A stretch of 64,000 nucleotides of DNA, from NCBI RefSeq assembly GCF_009380215.1, contig NZ_WHUG01000005.1, positions 62,001 to 126,000 of the forward strand. Reading direction: 5' to 3'. Made by a program: the position numbers and the translations under genes. The notes below the pieces were generated by a model that saw nothing but the letters and a program-made list of their open reading frames with translations, was not told where the DNA came from and searched no databases. Below, one piece after another: positions 14,391 through 23,597 of the stretch. Origin of the DNA: Rugamonas aquatica. Its GTDB lineage: Bacteria; Pseudomonadota; Gammaproteobacteria; Burkholderiales; Burkholderiaceae_D. How positions within the stretch are numbered: the stretch's first letter is position 1; the number at the start of each line of letters is the position of its first letter.

Positions 14391-16136
14391 TCAGATAGGC
14401 AGCTCAAAGTCCATCGTCAGCGTGCAGCCGACACCCGGCTTGTAGCGGCCGATATCGAGGCGTCCGCCCAGCGACGCCGCCCGCTGCGCCATGCCGATCA
14501 AGCCAAACGACTCGCTCTTGTCGCGGTGCTGGGGCGCGATGCCGATGCCGTTGTCGCTGACGATGAACAGCAGCCGGCCGCCCTTGCGCCGCAGCGTCAC
14601 GTCGACCCGGCTGGCGCCCGCATGGCGCCGCACATTGCTCAGCGCCTCCTGCAGGCTGCGGAACAACACGATCTCCATCGCCGGAACGATGGCGGCGAAC
14701 ACCGCTTCCGCCGGCAGCACCAGCTTGCAGGCCAGGCCGCTGCGCTTGCGGAACTCGCCCACCTGCCACTCCAGCGCCGCCTGCAGGCCCAGGTCCAGCA
14801 CCGCCGGCCGCAGATCGTTCATGATGCCGCGCACGCTGCTGATGGTGGTGTCGACGTTTTCCAGCACCGCGTCCACCCGCTGGTGCAGCCGCGCATGGCG
14901 CTCGCTGGTGCGGGTGCTGAGCATGGAGATGTCGATGCGCAGCGCCAGCAGGTTCTGTCCCAGCTCGTCGTGGATATGGCGGGCGATGCTGGTGCGTTCC
15001 TCTTCCTTGACCACTTCCAGGTGCTCGGCCAGCTTGCGCAGCTGTTCGCGCGATTCGTGCAGCGCGGCCTCGGCGCGTTTGCGTTCGACCACCTCCAGCA
15101 TCAGCTGGCGATTGGCCTCGGTCAGTTCGGCGGTGCGCTCCTCCACCCGCGCATCGAGCTCGCGCGACAGTTTCAGCAGCGCCGCCTCGGCCTGCTGGCG
15201 GGCCGTGATGTCCGAGAACACGCCGATGAAGTAGCTGATGATGCCGTCGTCGTCGCGCACCACCGTCAGCGACATGGAGGCCACATAAGGCGTGCCGTCG
15301 CGCCGCCGGTTATACACCTCGCCCTGCCATTTGCCGTAGGTGCGCAGACAGCGCATCGCCTCGGCGTGGTAGCCGACTGGATGGGCGCCTGGCCGGCCGA
15401 GGAAGCGCGGATTGCGGCCCAGCGCCTCCTCCACCGTGTAGCCGGTCAGCGTGGTGAAGGCAGGGTTGACGAACACGATGTCCTGCAAGGCATCGCATAC
15501 CAGCACCGCCTCGTTGATGCTGTCGAGTACCTGGAAGGCCCGCCGCCGCGCCTCGTCGCGCACATCGTCGCTGCCGATGTCGGTCAGGATCATGCGGCAC
15601 TTGGGCACCACCATATCCATATTGGCTTCGATGCGGATGCGGTGCAGCGAACAGGCCGCCGCGCCGGCCTGCGGATCGAACAGCGGCACCTCCAGCACGG
15701 CGCGGCCGCCGTTGTGGCGTAGCGCCAGCAGGAAGCTGCGCAGCGTCGCCTGCGATTGCGGCGCCACGAACTGTTCGAAGCGCTTGCCCTGCAGATTCTG
15801 GCGCGCGCCGCCCAGCAGTTCGGCGGCGGCGAAGTTGGCGCGGATGATGCGGCCGTCGGCATCCAGCGACAGATAGCCGGCCGGCGCCTGATCGTACAGC
15901 GCCGCGTACCGGTCGCGCCCCGCCTCGGCCTGGTCGCGCTCCTGCTGCAGCTCGACCAGCGCGGTGTTCTGCATATCCAGTTCGATCTGGCTGACCTGGA
16001 GTTCATGCCATCGTTTGAGCTCATCGCTTTCGTTCGCCGCCGACGGCGGGCGGGCATCCGGCAGCGCTGCCACCGTCATTTCGGCGATCTGGCGCAGCTG
16101 CACTGGATCGAGTTCGGGACGATGGCGTTTGCGCAT
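14391..16136 (-). CDS. PAS-domain sensor histidine kinase (NarX/DegS-type)
   Basis: 581 residues, no membrane segment, so cytoplasmic. Two PAS domains (about 70-190 and 205-330, the second with the PAC-like RRRDGTPYVASMSLTVV), a coiled coil at about 325-360, then a HisKA_3 dimerisation domain with phosphorylated His in ARHIHDELGQNLLAL (about 378) and a HATPase domain with EALSNVRRHAGAS, DNGIGI and FGLIGMAQRA. Kinases of this type normally phosphorylate LuxR-type regulators; none is in the window. It starts one base after the stop of the CheB-CheR-PAS gene, so the two form an operon. Confidence 0.9.
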   Translation of the reverse strand: MRKRHRPELDPVQLRQIAEMTVAALPDARPPSAANESDELKRWHELQVSQIELDMQNTALVELQQERDQAEAGRDRYAALYDQAPAGYLSLDADGRIIRANFAAAELLGGARQNLQGKRFEQFVAPQSQATLRSFLLALRHNGGRAVLEVPLFDPQAGAAACSLHRIRIEANMDMVVPKCRMILTDIGSDDVRDEARRRAFQVLDSINEAVLVCDALQDIVFVNPAFTTLTGYTVEEALGRNPRFLGRPGAHPVGYHAEAMRCLRTYGKWQGEVYNRRRDGTPYVASMSLTVVRDDDGIISYFIGVFSDITARQQAEAALLKLSRELDARVEERTAELTEANRQLMLEVVERKRAEAALHESREQLRKLAEHLEVVKEEERTSIARHIHDELGQNLLALRIDISMLSTRTSERHARLHQRVDAVLENVDTTISSVRGIMNDLRPAVLDLGLQAALEWQVGEFRKRSGLACKLVLPAEAVFAAIVPAMEIVLFRSLQEALSNVRRHAGASRVDVTLRRKGGRLLFIVSDNGIGIAPQHRDKSESFGLIGMAQRAASLGGRLDIGRYKPGVGCTLTMDFELPI

Positions 16137-16137
16137 G

Positions 16138-18723
16138 CTAGTCTAGGCCTCTCTGCATCGAGCGTAGCTGCGTTTCAAGCTGCTTCGACTCGCTGATGTT
16201 GATGAAAGTAACCACTACTCCGTCGATCACATTCTCCACTGTCCGGTAGGGCATGATGCGTACCGTGTACCAGCCGCCGCTATGCGTGGGTATTTGCCGC
16301 TCGCTGAACACCAGCGTGCGCAGCACCTCCTGGGCGTCGCGCTCCAGGTCCGGGTATTGCAGGTCGTTGACGATGTCGCTCAGCGGGCGGTGCACGTCGC
16401 CCGGTATCAGCTTGTAGATCTGCGTGCTGCGGTCGGTGTAGCGGCGGATGCGCAGCTCGCCGTCGAGGAAGATGGTGGCGACATCAGTGCTGTTGAGCAG
16501 ATTCTTCATGTCGCCGTTCACCAGCGACAGGTCGTCGACCTTCGATTGCAGCTCGGCGTTGACGGTGTACAGTTCCTCGTTCAGCGACTGCATCTCTTCC
16601 TTCGAGGTGGTCAGCTCCTCGTTGGTCGATTGCAGCTCTTCGTTGGTGGACTGCAGCTCTTCGTTGGCCGACTTGAGCTCCTCGCGTGAGGCCTGCATCT
16701 CGTCGCGCACCGCCTTGATTTCCAGCCGGGCCTGCGCCAGCTGCTGCTCCAGTTCCAGCACCTGCGGATTGTTGGAGCGCGAGCGGCGCTTTTCCGGCGG
16801 CAGCGGCGCGCTGCCAAAGGTCAGCAGCACGCTGCCGGACAAGGGGCCGTTGCCGGGCATGGCCTCGGCGGTCAGGTCCAGCGCCTGCGACGGCTTGCCG
16901 GCGTCGTCGCGCTGGATCAGGCCACGCACGGCGATCATGCCCTCGCCCTGGACCGCGCGCTTGAGCAGGTCGGCCAGCTCGTGCCGCAGGCCCTCGCGCG
17001 CCATCGCATGGATGTTCCAGTTGGCCTTGCCCGCCGCAGGTTCCAGATAAGCGCCGGTGCGGCCGTGGATGTACAGGATGTCGCCATGGGCGTTGACCAG
17101 CACGGCGGCCGGCGCATGCTTCTTGAGCAGCTGCTGCTCGACCTGGGATTGAAGATTACCGTTCATGGATGGGTGTTGGGTCTCGCTGGCGAATGGAATC
17201 GATACGCTGCTGACGCGTGTCGGAAAATAGTTGGCGACGCGTTCGATGGACGCGTCCAGGCGGCGATAGATGCGGCCCGCGCCGCTCATCGGCGCGAACA
17301 ACTCGTTGAAATGGCCGGGCGTATCGGCGCTGCCGAGCATCAGCAGGCCGTCGGTCTTGAGCGCGTAGTGGAACAAGGGGATCAGCTGTTCCTGGAGCTT
17401 GGCCGTGAAGTAGATCAGCAGGTTGCGGCAGCACAGGATATCGAGCTTGGTGAACGGCGGATCGGAAATGATGTTCTGGCGCGCGAAGATGATGGTGTTG
17501 CGCACATCTTTGCGGATGCGGTAGCCGCCATTTTCCTCCGGCATAAAGTAGCGCTGCAGCTGCTCGGACGAGACATAGTCCTCGATGCCGGCATCGAACA
17601 CGCCCTGGCGCGCGCGGTCGATAGCGTCGCCATCCAGGTCGGTGGCAAAGATCTGCAGCGTGTAGCGCGCCTTGGGCCGCTGCTGCTCCAGCACCTCGTT
17701 GAAAGCGATCGCCAGCGAGTAGGCTTCCTCGCCGGTCGAGCAGGCCGGCACCCAGGCCTTGAAGGCCGCGCCGTCCGGATGAGCCGTCAGCAGCTGCGGC
17801 AACGCCGTCGTCGTCAGGTACTCCCACACCTTGGCGTCGCGGAAGAAATTGGTCACACCGATCAGCAGCTCCTTGAACAGCAGCTCGATCTCAACAGGAT
17901 TCCCGGCCAGCACGGCGACGTAATCGGCCAGCGCGGCGCACTGGCGCAGCTGCATGCGGCGGTCGATACGACGCAACATGGTGCTCTGCTTGTAGTCAGA
18001 AAAATCGGCGCCGGTCTGCTTGAGCAGCAGATGGAACACTTGCTGCAGCGCGCTGCGATGGACGGCTGCATCGGCCGGAAAAACGGTGGGCTCGCCGCGC
18101 CACCAGTCAGCCAGTCGGGCCGCCATCTCGCCCGGCAGCGCCACGATATCGACCACCTTGGCGGCGATGGCGCTGGCCGGCATGGGATCGAAACGCGCCG
18201 ACTCAGGCAGCTGCGCCATCGTCAGACCGCCGCGCTCGCGCACCGCGCGCAAACCCAGCGTGCCATCCTCGCCCATGCCGGAGAAGACGATGGCCACCGC
18301 CCGGTCATTGCCGCGTACAGCCAGCGCCTGGAAGAAGCTGTCGATAGGCAGACGGCGGCCGCGTGAGCCGGACGGCGGCAGCACGGCAAAGCGGTCGCCG
18401 TCGAAACCGAGATCGTGATTGGGTGGGATCACATACACATGGCCTGCCTCGACCGCCATGCCGTCTTCGACCTCGCGCACCGGCATGCTGGTGACACGCT
18501 GCAGCAGCTCCGGCAGCAGCGCCTTATGCATCGGATCGAGATGCTGGATGACGACATAGGCGAAGCCGCTGGCCGGCGGCACGCAGGCCAGGAACTCGCA
18601 GATCGGATCGAAGCCGCCAGCCGACGCGCCGATGCCGACCACTGGCACAGCACCGTCGTCCGGCATCAACGCCGGGGCTTCGACAGGAGGAGCTAGCAAT
18701 GCATGGGCGGTTCGTTTTGTCAT
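16138..18723 (-). CDS. CheB-CheR-PAS fusion protein
   Basis: 861 residues from the ATG at 18723; a GTG at 18756 would add 11 residues. Domains: CheB methylesterase (about 25-205) with GIGASAGG, VVIQHLDP and FSGMGEDG catalytic blocks; CheR methyltransferase (about 220-480) with the SAM loop CSTGEEAYSLAI and DILCCRNLLIYF; a long coiled coil (about 640-715) built from repeats of NEELQST; and a C-terminal PAS domain (about 730-855). No receiver domain is present. Such fusions are common in soil proteobacteria and usually sit next to PAS kinases, as here, rather than with chemotaxis genes. The substrate is unknown; no chemoreceptor is in the window. Confidence 0.92.
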   Translation of the reverse strand: MTKRTAHALLAPPVEAPALMPDDGAVPVVGIGASAGGFDPICEFLACVPPASGFAYVVIQHLDPMHKALLPELLQRVTSMPVREVEDGMAVEAGHVYVIPPNHDLGFDGDRFAVLPPSGSRGRRLPIDSFFQALAVRGNDRAVAIVFSGMGEDGTLGLRAVRERGGLTMAQLPESARFDPMPASAIAAKVVDIVALPGEMAARLADWWRGEPTVFPADAAVHRSALQQVFHLLLKQTGADFSDYKQSTMLRRIDRRMQLRQCAALADYVAVLAGNPVEIELLFKELLIGVTNFFRDAKVWEYLTTTALPQLLTAHPDGAAFKAWVPACSTGEEAYSLAIAFNEVLEQQRPKARYTLQIFATDLDGDAIDRARQGVFDAGIEDYVSSEQLQRYFMPEENGGYRIRKDVRNTIIFARQNIISDPPFTKLDILCCRNLLIYFTAKLQEQLIPLFHYALKTDGLLMLGSADTPGHFNELFAPMSGAGRIYRRLDASIERVANYFPTRVSSVSIPFASETQHPSMNGNLQSQVEQQLLKKHAPAAVLVNAHGDILYIHGRTGAYLEPAAGKANWNIHAMAREGLRHELADLLKRAVQGEGMIAVRGLIQRDDAGKPSQALDLTAEAMPGNGPLSGSVLLTFGSAPLPPEKRRSRSNNPQVLELEQQLAQARLEIKAVRDEMQASREELKSANEELQSTNEELQSTNEELTTSKEEMQSLNEELYTVNAELQSKVDDLSLVNGDMKNLLNSTDVATIFLDGELRIRRYTDRSTQIYKLIPGDVHRPLSDIVNDLQYPDLERDAQEVLRTLVFSERQIPTHSGGWYTVRIMPYRTVENVIDGVVVTFINISESKQLETQLRSMQRGLD

Positions 18724-18876
18724 TGTGGCATGGCCACCGCCGGAAGAACCCTGCACCGGCGGTCAGGCGTCTCGGAGAAAATGGTATTTGTTTACATCTT
18801 GCCAGATGATTATACAAACACCACGTCCAAAAACCAAGCGCCGCCGCCCCGCTGTTGCAGGCCGCTGTTGTAGTCC

Positions 18877-20304
18877 CTACTCGCTAGCCATATGCCAGCC
18901 GCCGCCGAGCGACTGGATCAGCGCCACCGCAGTCGTCTGACGATCGGCCTGCGATTGCACCAGTGCGCGGCGCGCAGCCAGCGCCGTGTTCTGCGCCGTC
19001 ACCACATCGCTGTAGCCGACCTGGCCGGCGCGGTAGCGGTTGAGCATCTGCGCCTCGACCTGGTCGGCCGCCTCGGAGGCGACCTTGCGCAAGTCCTGCT
19101 GCTGGGCCAGCGCACGCGTCGCGGCCAGCTGGTTCTCGACATCGGCAAACGCGGTCAGCACGGTCTGGCGATACTGGGCAATGGCAGCATCGCGCGCGGC
19201 CTCGGCGCCGCTGACGCGGGCCTTGGTGGCGCCGGCGTCGAACAAGGTCTGCGCCGCCGACAAGCCCAGCGACCACAGATTGTTGGAGGCGTTGAACAAG
19301 CCGCCGGTGGAGCCGGAACCGTAGCCGAAAGAGCCGGTCAGGTTCAGGCTCGGGAAGTAGGCGCTGCGGGCCACGCCGATCAGCTCATTGGCGGCGGCCA
19401 CGCGACGCTCGGCGGCGGCGATGTCCGGCCGGCGCTGCAGCAGCGTCGATGGCACGCCGGTCGGCACATCCGGCACCACCACTTTCCACGGTGCGGGCGG
19501 CAGGCTGAAATCGCTGGCGGCCTTGCCCAGCAGGACCGCGATCGCATGTTCCAGCGTGGCGCGCTGGCGGCCCAGCGTAACCTGGTCGATGCGCGCATTG
19601 GCCAGCTGCGTTTGCGCTTGCAGCAGGTCCGACTTGGCGGCGATGCCGGCGTTGAAACGGTTCTGCGTGATCTGCAGCACGCGCTCGTAGCCTTCGGTGG
19701 TGGCGTCCAGCAGCGCCTTCTGGGCGTCGGTCTGGCGCAGCGAGAAGTAGTTGGTGGCCAGCTCGCCCTGTGCCGACAGGCGCGCCGCGGCCAGTTCGGC
19801 GGCGCTGGCTTGCATGCCGGCGCTGGCGTTGTTGGCGCCGGCGCGCAGCTTGCCCCAGATGTCCGGCTCCCAGCTGCCGCCGATGCTGGCGCGGTACTGG
19901 TTGGCGGTCGGCGTGTTGCCGCCTCCGCCGGAGCGGTTGGCGCTGCCGTTCAATGTCGCCGCCGGGAACAGCGAAGCGCGCTGCTGGTCGACCAGCGCCC
20001 GCGCCTGCGCGTAGTTGGCGACGGCGGCGGCGACGTTCTGGTTGGAGACGTCGATGCTGTCGGCCATCTGGTTCAGCAGCGGATCGCCGAACAGCTGCCA
20101 CCACGGGCCGCGTTCCAGCGTATCGGCCGGCGCGGCGGCGGTCCAGCCGGCGGCGACCTTCTCGGCTTCGCTGGCGGTTTCCTTGTAGGCCGACGGCTGC
20201 GGCGTGGACGGCAGCTTGTAAGCCGGGCCGACGGCGCAGCCGCTGGCCAGCAGCGCCGCCAGCGCGATCAATGTGTAGCGGAAGGATGGTGCGTATGTGT
20301 TCAT
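18877..20304 (-). CDS. Outer-membrane efflux factor (OprM/NodT family lipoprotein)
   Basis: 475 residues. A lipobox LASGC at about 20-24 marks it as a lipoprotein. It contains the two OEP repeats of the TolC superfamily, with alpha-helical barrel segments rich in Ala and Gln (NYAQARALVDQQRASLFPA and the matching RRVAAANELIGVARSAYFPS). It forms the outer-membrane channel of a tripartite RND pump with the three genes upstream. Its start overlaps the mdtC stop by four bases (ATGA), so all four proteins are co-translated. Confidence 0.93.
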   Translation of the reverse strand: MNTYAPSFRYTLIALAALLASGCAVGPAYKLPSTPQPSAYKETASEAEKVAAGWTAAAPADTLERGPWWQLFGDPLLNQMADSIDVSNQNVAAAVANYAQARALVDQQRASLFPAATLNGSANRSGGGGNTPTANQYRASIGGSWEPDIWGKLRAGANNASAGMQASAAELAAARLSAQGELATNYFSLRQTDAQKALLDATTEGYERVLQITQNRFNAGIAAKSDLLQAQTQLANARIDQVTLGRQRATLEHAIAVLLGKAASDFSLPPAPWKVVVPDVPTGVPSTLLQRRPDIAAAERRVAAANELIGVARSAYFPSLNLTGSFGYGSGSTGGLFNASNNLWSLGLSAAQTLFDAGATKARVSGAEAARDAAIAQYRQTVLTAFADVENQLAATRALAQQQDLRKVASEAADQVEAQMLNRYRAGQVGYSDVVTAQNTALAARRALVQSQADRQTTAVALIQSLGGGWHMASE

Positions 20305-23300
20305 GGTGTGCTCGGCGCTTCGCTGTGGATGCGGCTTAAATGTTGTTCGGACGGGCTGCGGCGACGCAGCTTGTCCATCAGGATGTAGACCACGGGTGTG
20401 GTCAGCAGCGTCAATACCTGGCTGGCGATCAAGCCGCCGATGATGGCCACGCCCAGCGGCTGGCGCAGCTCGGAGCCTTCGCCGAAGCCGATCGCCAGCG
20501 GCAGCGCGCCCAGCGCGGCGGCCAGTGTGGTCATCAGGATCGGGCGGAAGCGCAGCAGGCAGGCTTCGCGCACCGCCTGCAACGGCGTCAGGCCGCGTGA
20601 GCGCTCGGCTTCCAGCGCGAAGTCGATGATCAGGATGGCGTTCTTCTTGACGATACCGATCAGCAGGAAGATGCCGATCAGCGAAATGGTCGAGAACTCC
20701 ATCTTGAAGATCAGCAGCGCCAGCACCGCGCCCACGCCCGCCGACGGCAGCGTGGTCAACACGGTGATCGGATGCACCAGGCTTTCATACAGGATGCCCA
20801 GCACGATGTAGATCACCACGATGGCGGCCAGGATCAGCAGCGGCAGCGACTTGTTGCTGTCCTGCGCGGCCTTGGCCGAACCCTGGAAGCTGCCGCGCAC
20901 ATTGTTCGGCATGCCGATTTCCGCCTCCGCCGCCTTGATCTGCTCAGCGGCGTCGGACAGGCTGGTGCCGGGCTGCAGATTGAAAGCGATGGTGGTCGCC
21001 AGCTCGCCGTCCTGGTGGTTGATCGAGGTCGGCGCCGAGCTTTCGGCGAAGCTGGCCAGCGTCGACAGCGGCACCATGGTGGTGGCCTTGGTGCTCAGCG
21101 CCGAACCGGACGAAGCATCCTTGACCGCTGGCGCGGCCACGTTGGCCGGCGTGGCGCTGGCCGCGGTGGAACTGGTACTGGTGCCGCTACTGGTTGCGCT
21201 GGAGGCCACCGTCAACGCCACCGGTGCGCCGTTAGGATTGCTGGCGCTCGGCGCGGGCAGGCCTTTGGAAGGCACGTAGACATCGTTCAGCGCCGCCGGG
21301 CTCTTGGCAAACTCGCGCGGCACTTCCATGATGACGTGATACTGGTTCAGCTCAGAATAGATCGTGGCGACCTGGCGCTGGCCGAAGCTGTTATACAAGG
21401 CGTTGTCGACATCGCGCGCCGACAGTCCCAGGCGCGAAGCGCTGTTCTTGTCGATGGTGACGAAGGTTTCGACGCCGTTGTCCGCCTGGTCGGTATCGAC
21501 ATCGGTGAGCGCCTTCTGCCCTTTCATCGCATCGGCCAGACGGCTGGCCCACTTCTTCAAGTCGGCCTGGTTGTCGCTCTTGAGCGTGTACTGGTAGTTC
21601 GAATTGGCCTGGCGTCCGCCGGCCCGCAGATCCTGCACGGGGCTGAGGAACAGGCTCACGCCCGTGACCCTGGCCAGCTTGGGCCGCAGGCGCGCGATCA
21701 CGGCCTGCCCCGCCACCGTGCGCTGGCTGGCCGGCTTCAGATTGATGAACATGAAGCCGCCGCCGGCCCTGCGGCCGCCGGTAAAGCCCACCACCGTGGC
21801 GACATCGGGATCGTCCTTGATGATGTTGACCAGCTGCTTCAGCTTGCCCTGCATGGCCTGGAACGAGATGCTCTGGTCGGCGCGGATGCCGCCGTTGATC
21901 TGGCCCGTGTCCTGCTGCGGGAAGCCGCCCTTAGGTATCGCCGCGAACAGGTAGAAGTTCAAGCCGATCACGAACACAAGGCTCAGCATCACCAGCCATA
22001 CGCTGGACAGCGCCCAGTCCAGGCTATGCTCGTAGCCCTTCAGGATGAAATCGAACCCGCGCTCGAAGAAGCGGGCGATGCGGCCCGGCGGCTTGGCGTG
22101 AACGTGGCCCGGCTTGAGCAGCCAGGCGCACATCATCGGCGTGGTGGTCAGCGAGACCACCAGCGAAATCATCACCGCCGCCGACAGCGTGACGGCGAAC
22201 TCCTTGAACAGCGCGCCGAACTGGCCGCCCATGAACAGCAGCGGAATGAACACGGCGATCAGCGAAAGGCTGATCGACAGCACGGTGAAGCCCACCTCGC
22301 GCGCGCCCAGCAGCGCCGCTTCGAAGCGGTCCATGCCGGCCTCGATGTGGCGGGTGGTATTTTCCAGCACCACGATGGCGTCATCGACGACGAAGCCGGT
22401 GGCCACCGTCAGCGCCATCAGCGACAGGTTGTTCAGGCTGAAGCCCAGCAGGTACATGGCGCCGAAGGTGCCCAGCAGCGACACCACGGTCGCCACCGCA
22501 GGCACGATGGTGGCGCGCACGCTGCGCAGGAAGGCGCTCACCACCAGCACCACCAGCAGAATGGAGATAATCAGCGTGATCTCGATCTCGTGCAGCGACG
22601 AGCGGATCGAATTGGTGCTGTCGCTGGCCACGTCGATCTTGACGTCCGGCGGCAACTGCGCCTGCAACTGGGGCAGCTGCGCGCGCACGCTGTTGACGGT
22701 CTCGATGACGTTGGCGCCCGCCTGCGAACGCAGGATGACGATGATCGCCGGCTTGCCGTTGAACAGACCGAGGTTGTTATTGTCTTCAACGCCATCGATC
22801 ACCTGCGCCACGTCCTGGAGGCGAATGGCGGTGTCGTTGCGCCAGCCGACCACCAGGTTGCGGTAGTCGGCGGCGGAGCGTCCGCCGCTGGCGTTGGCCG
22901 AGACGGAATAAATCTGCAAGCGGCGGCCGTTGCCCTGCAAGGCGCCACGCGGACGGTTGGCGTTGGTGGCCTGGATGGCCGCGCGCACGTCTTCCGCCGA
23001 CAGGCCGTAGCGGTTCAGCGCATAGGGATTCAGCTCCACGCGCACCGCCGGCAGCGAGCTGCCGCCCAGCTCCACGTCGCCCACGCCGGTCACTTGCGAC
23101 AGGCGTTGCAGCACGGTGTTGGAGACGGCGTCGAAGATCTGGCCCGGCGTGCGGGTGTCCGACGTCAGCGCCAGGATCATCACCGGAATGCCGGAGGTAT
23201 TGGCCTTGCGGTAGGTCGGGTTGCTGCGCAGCGTGGCCGGCAGATCGACGCGGCTGGCGTTGATGGCCGCCTGCACCTCGCGGGCGACCGAGTCGACGTT

Positions 23301-23597
23301 GCGGTTCAAATCGAATTGCAGAGTGACGCTGGAGGAACCGGTGTTCGATTGCGACGTCATCTCGTTGACGCCGGCGATCACGCCCAGGTGGCGCTCCAGC
23401 GGCGTGGAGACGCTGGTGGCCATGGTGGCGGGGCTGGCGCCAGGCAGGTTGGCGTTGACCGAGATGACGGGGAAGTCCACCTGCGGCAGCGGCGCCACCG
23501 GCAGCACGAAGAACGCGCCGATGCCGGCCAGCGCCAGGCCGCACGTCAGCAGGACGGTGGCGATCGGACGCTTGACGAAGGGCGAAGACAGATTCAC
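20301..23597 (-). CDS. mdtC: RND efflux permease, MdtC-like
   Basis: 1098 residues, about 70 longer than usual for MdtC. Twelve membrane segments in the RND arrangement, with large periplasmic loops after segments 1 and 7; typical blocks are LPQVDFPVISVNANLPGASP near the N-terminus and GFVVDDAIVVLEN in segment 4. The extra length is a Ser/Thr/Ala-rich low-complexity insertion of about 60 residues in the second periplasmic loop (bases 21085-21265). It works with MdtB as a heteromeric proton-driven pump. Overlaps mdtB by four bases. Confidence 0.9.
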   Translation of the reverse strand: MNLSSPFVKRPIATVLLTCGLALAGIGAFFVLPVAPLPQVDFPVISVNANLPGASPATMATSVSTPLERHLGVIAGVNEMTSQSNTGSSSVTLQFDLNRNVDSVAREVQAAINASRVDLPATLRSNPTYRKANTSGIPVMILALTSDTRTPGQIFDAVSNTVLQRLSQVTGVGDVELGGSSLPAVRVELNPYALNRYGLSAEDVRAAIQATNANRPRGALQGNGRRLQIYSVSANASGGRSAADYRNLVVGWRNDTAIRLQDVAQVIDGVEDNNNLGLFNGKPAIIVILRSQAGANVIETVNSVRAQLPQLQAQLPPDVKIDVASDSTNSIRSSLHEIEITLIISILLVVLVVSAFLRSVRATIVPAVATVVSLLGTFGAMYLLGFSLNNLSLMALTVATGFVVDDAIVVLENTTRHIEAGMDRFEAALLGAREVGFTVLSISLSLIAVFIPLLFMGGQFGALFKEFAVTLSAAVMISLVVSLTTTPMMCAWLLKPGHVHAKPPGRIARFFERGFDFILKGYEHSLDWALSSVWLVMLSLVFVIGLNFYLFAAIPKGGFPQQDTGQINGGIRADQSISFQAMQGKLKQLVNIIKDDPDVATVVGFTGGRRAGGGFMFINLKPASQRTVAGQAVIARLRPKLARVTGVSLFLSPVQDLRAGGRQANSNYQYTLKSDNQADLKKWASRLADAMKGQKALTDVDTDQADNGVETFVTIDKNSASRLGLSARDVDNALYNSFGQRQVATIYSELNQYHVIMEVPREFAKSPAALNDVYVPSKGLPAPSASNPNGAPVALTVASSATSSGTSTSSTAASATPANVAAPAVKDASSGSALSTKATTMVPLSTLASFAESSAPTSINHQDGELATTIAFNLQPGTSLSDAAEQIKAAEAEIGMPNNVRGSFQGSAKAAQDSNKSLPLLILAAIVVIYIVLGILYESLVHPITVLTTLPSAGVGAVLALLIFKMEFSTISLIGIFLLIGIVKKNAILIIDFALEAERSRGLTPLQAVREACLLRFRPILMTTLAAALGALPLAIGFGEGSELRQPLGVAIIGGLIASQVLTLLTTPVVYILMDKLRRRSPSEQHLSRIHSEAPSTP

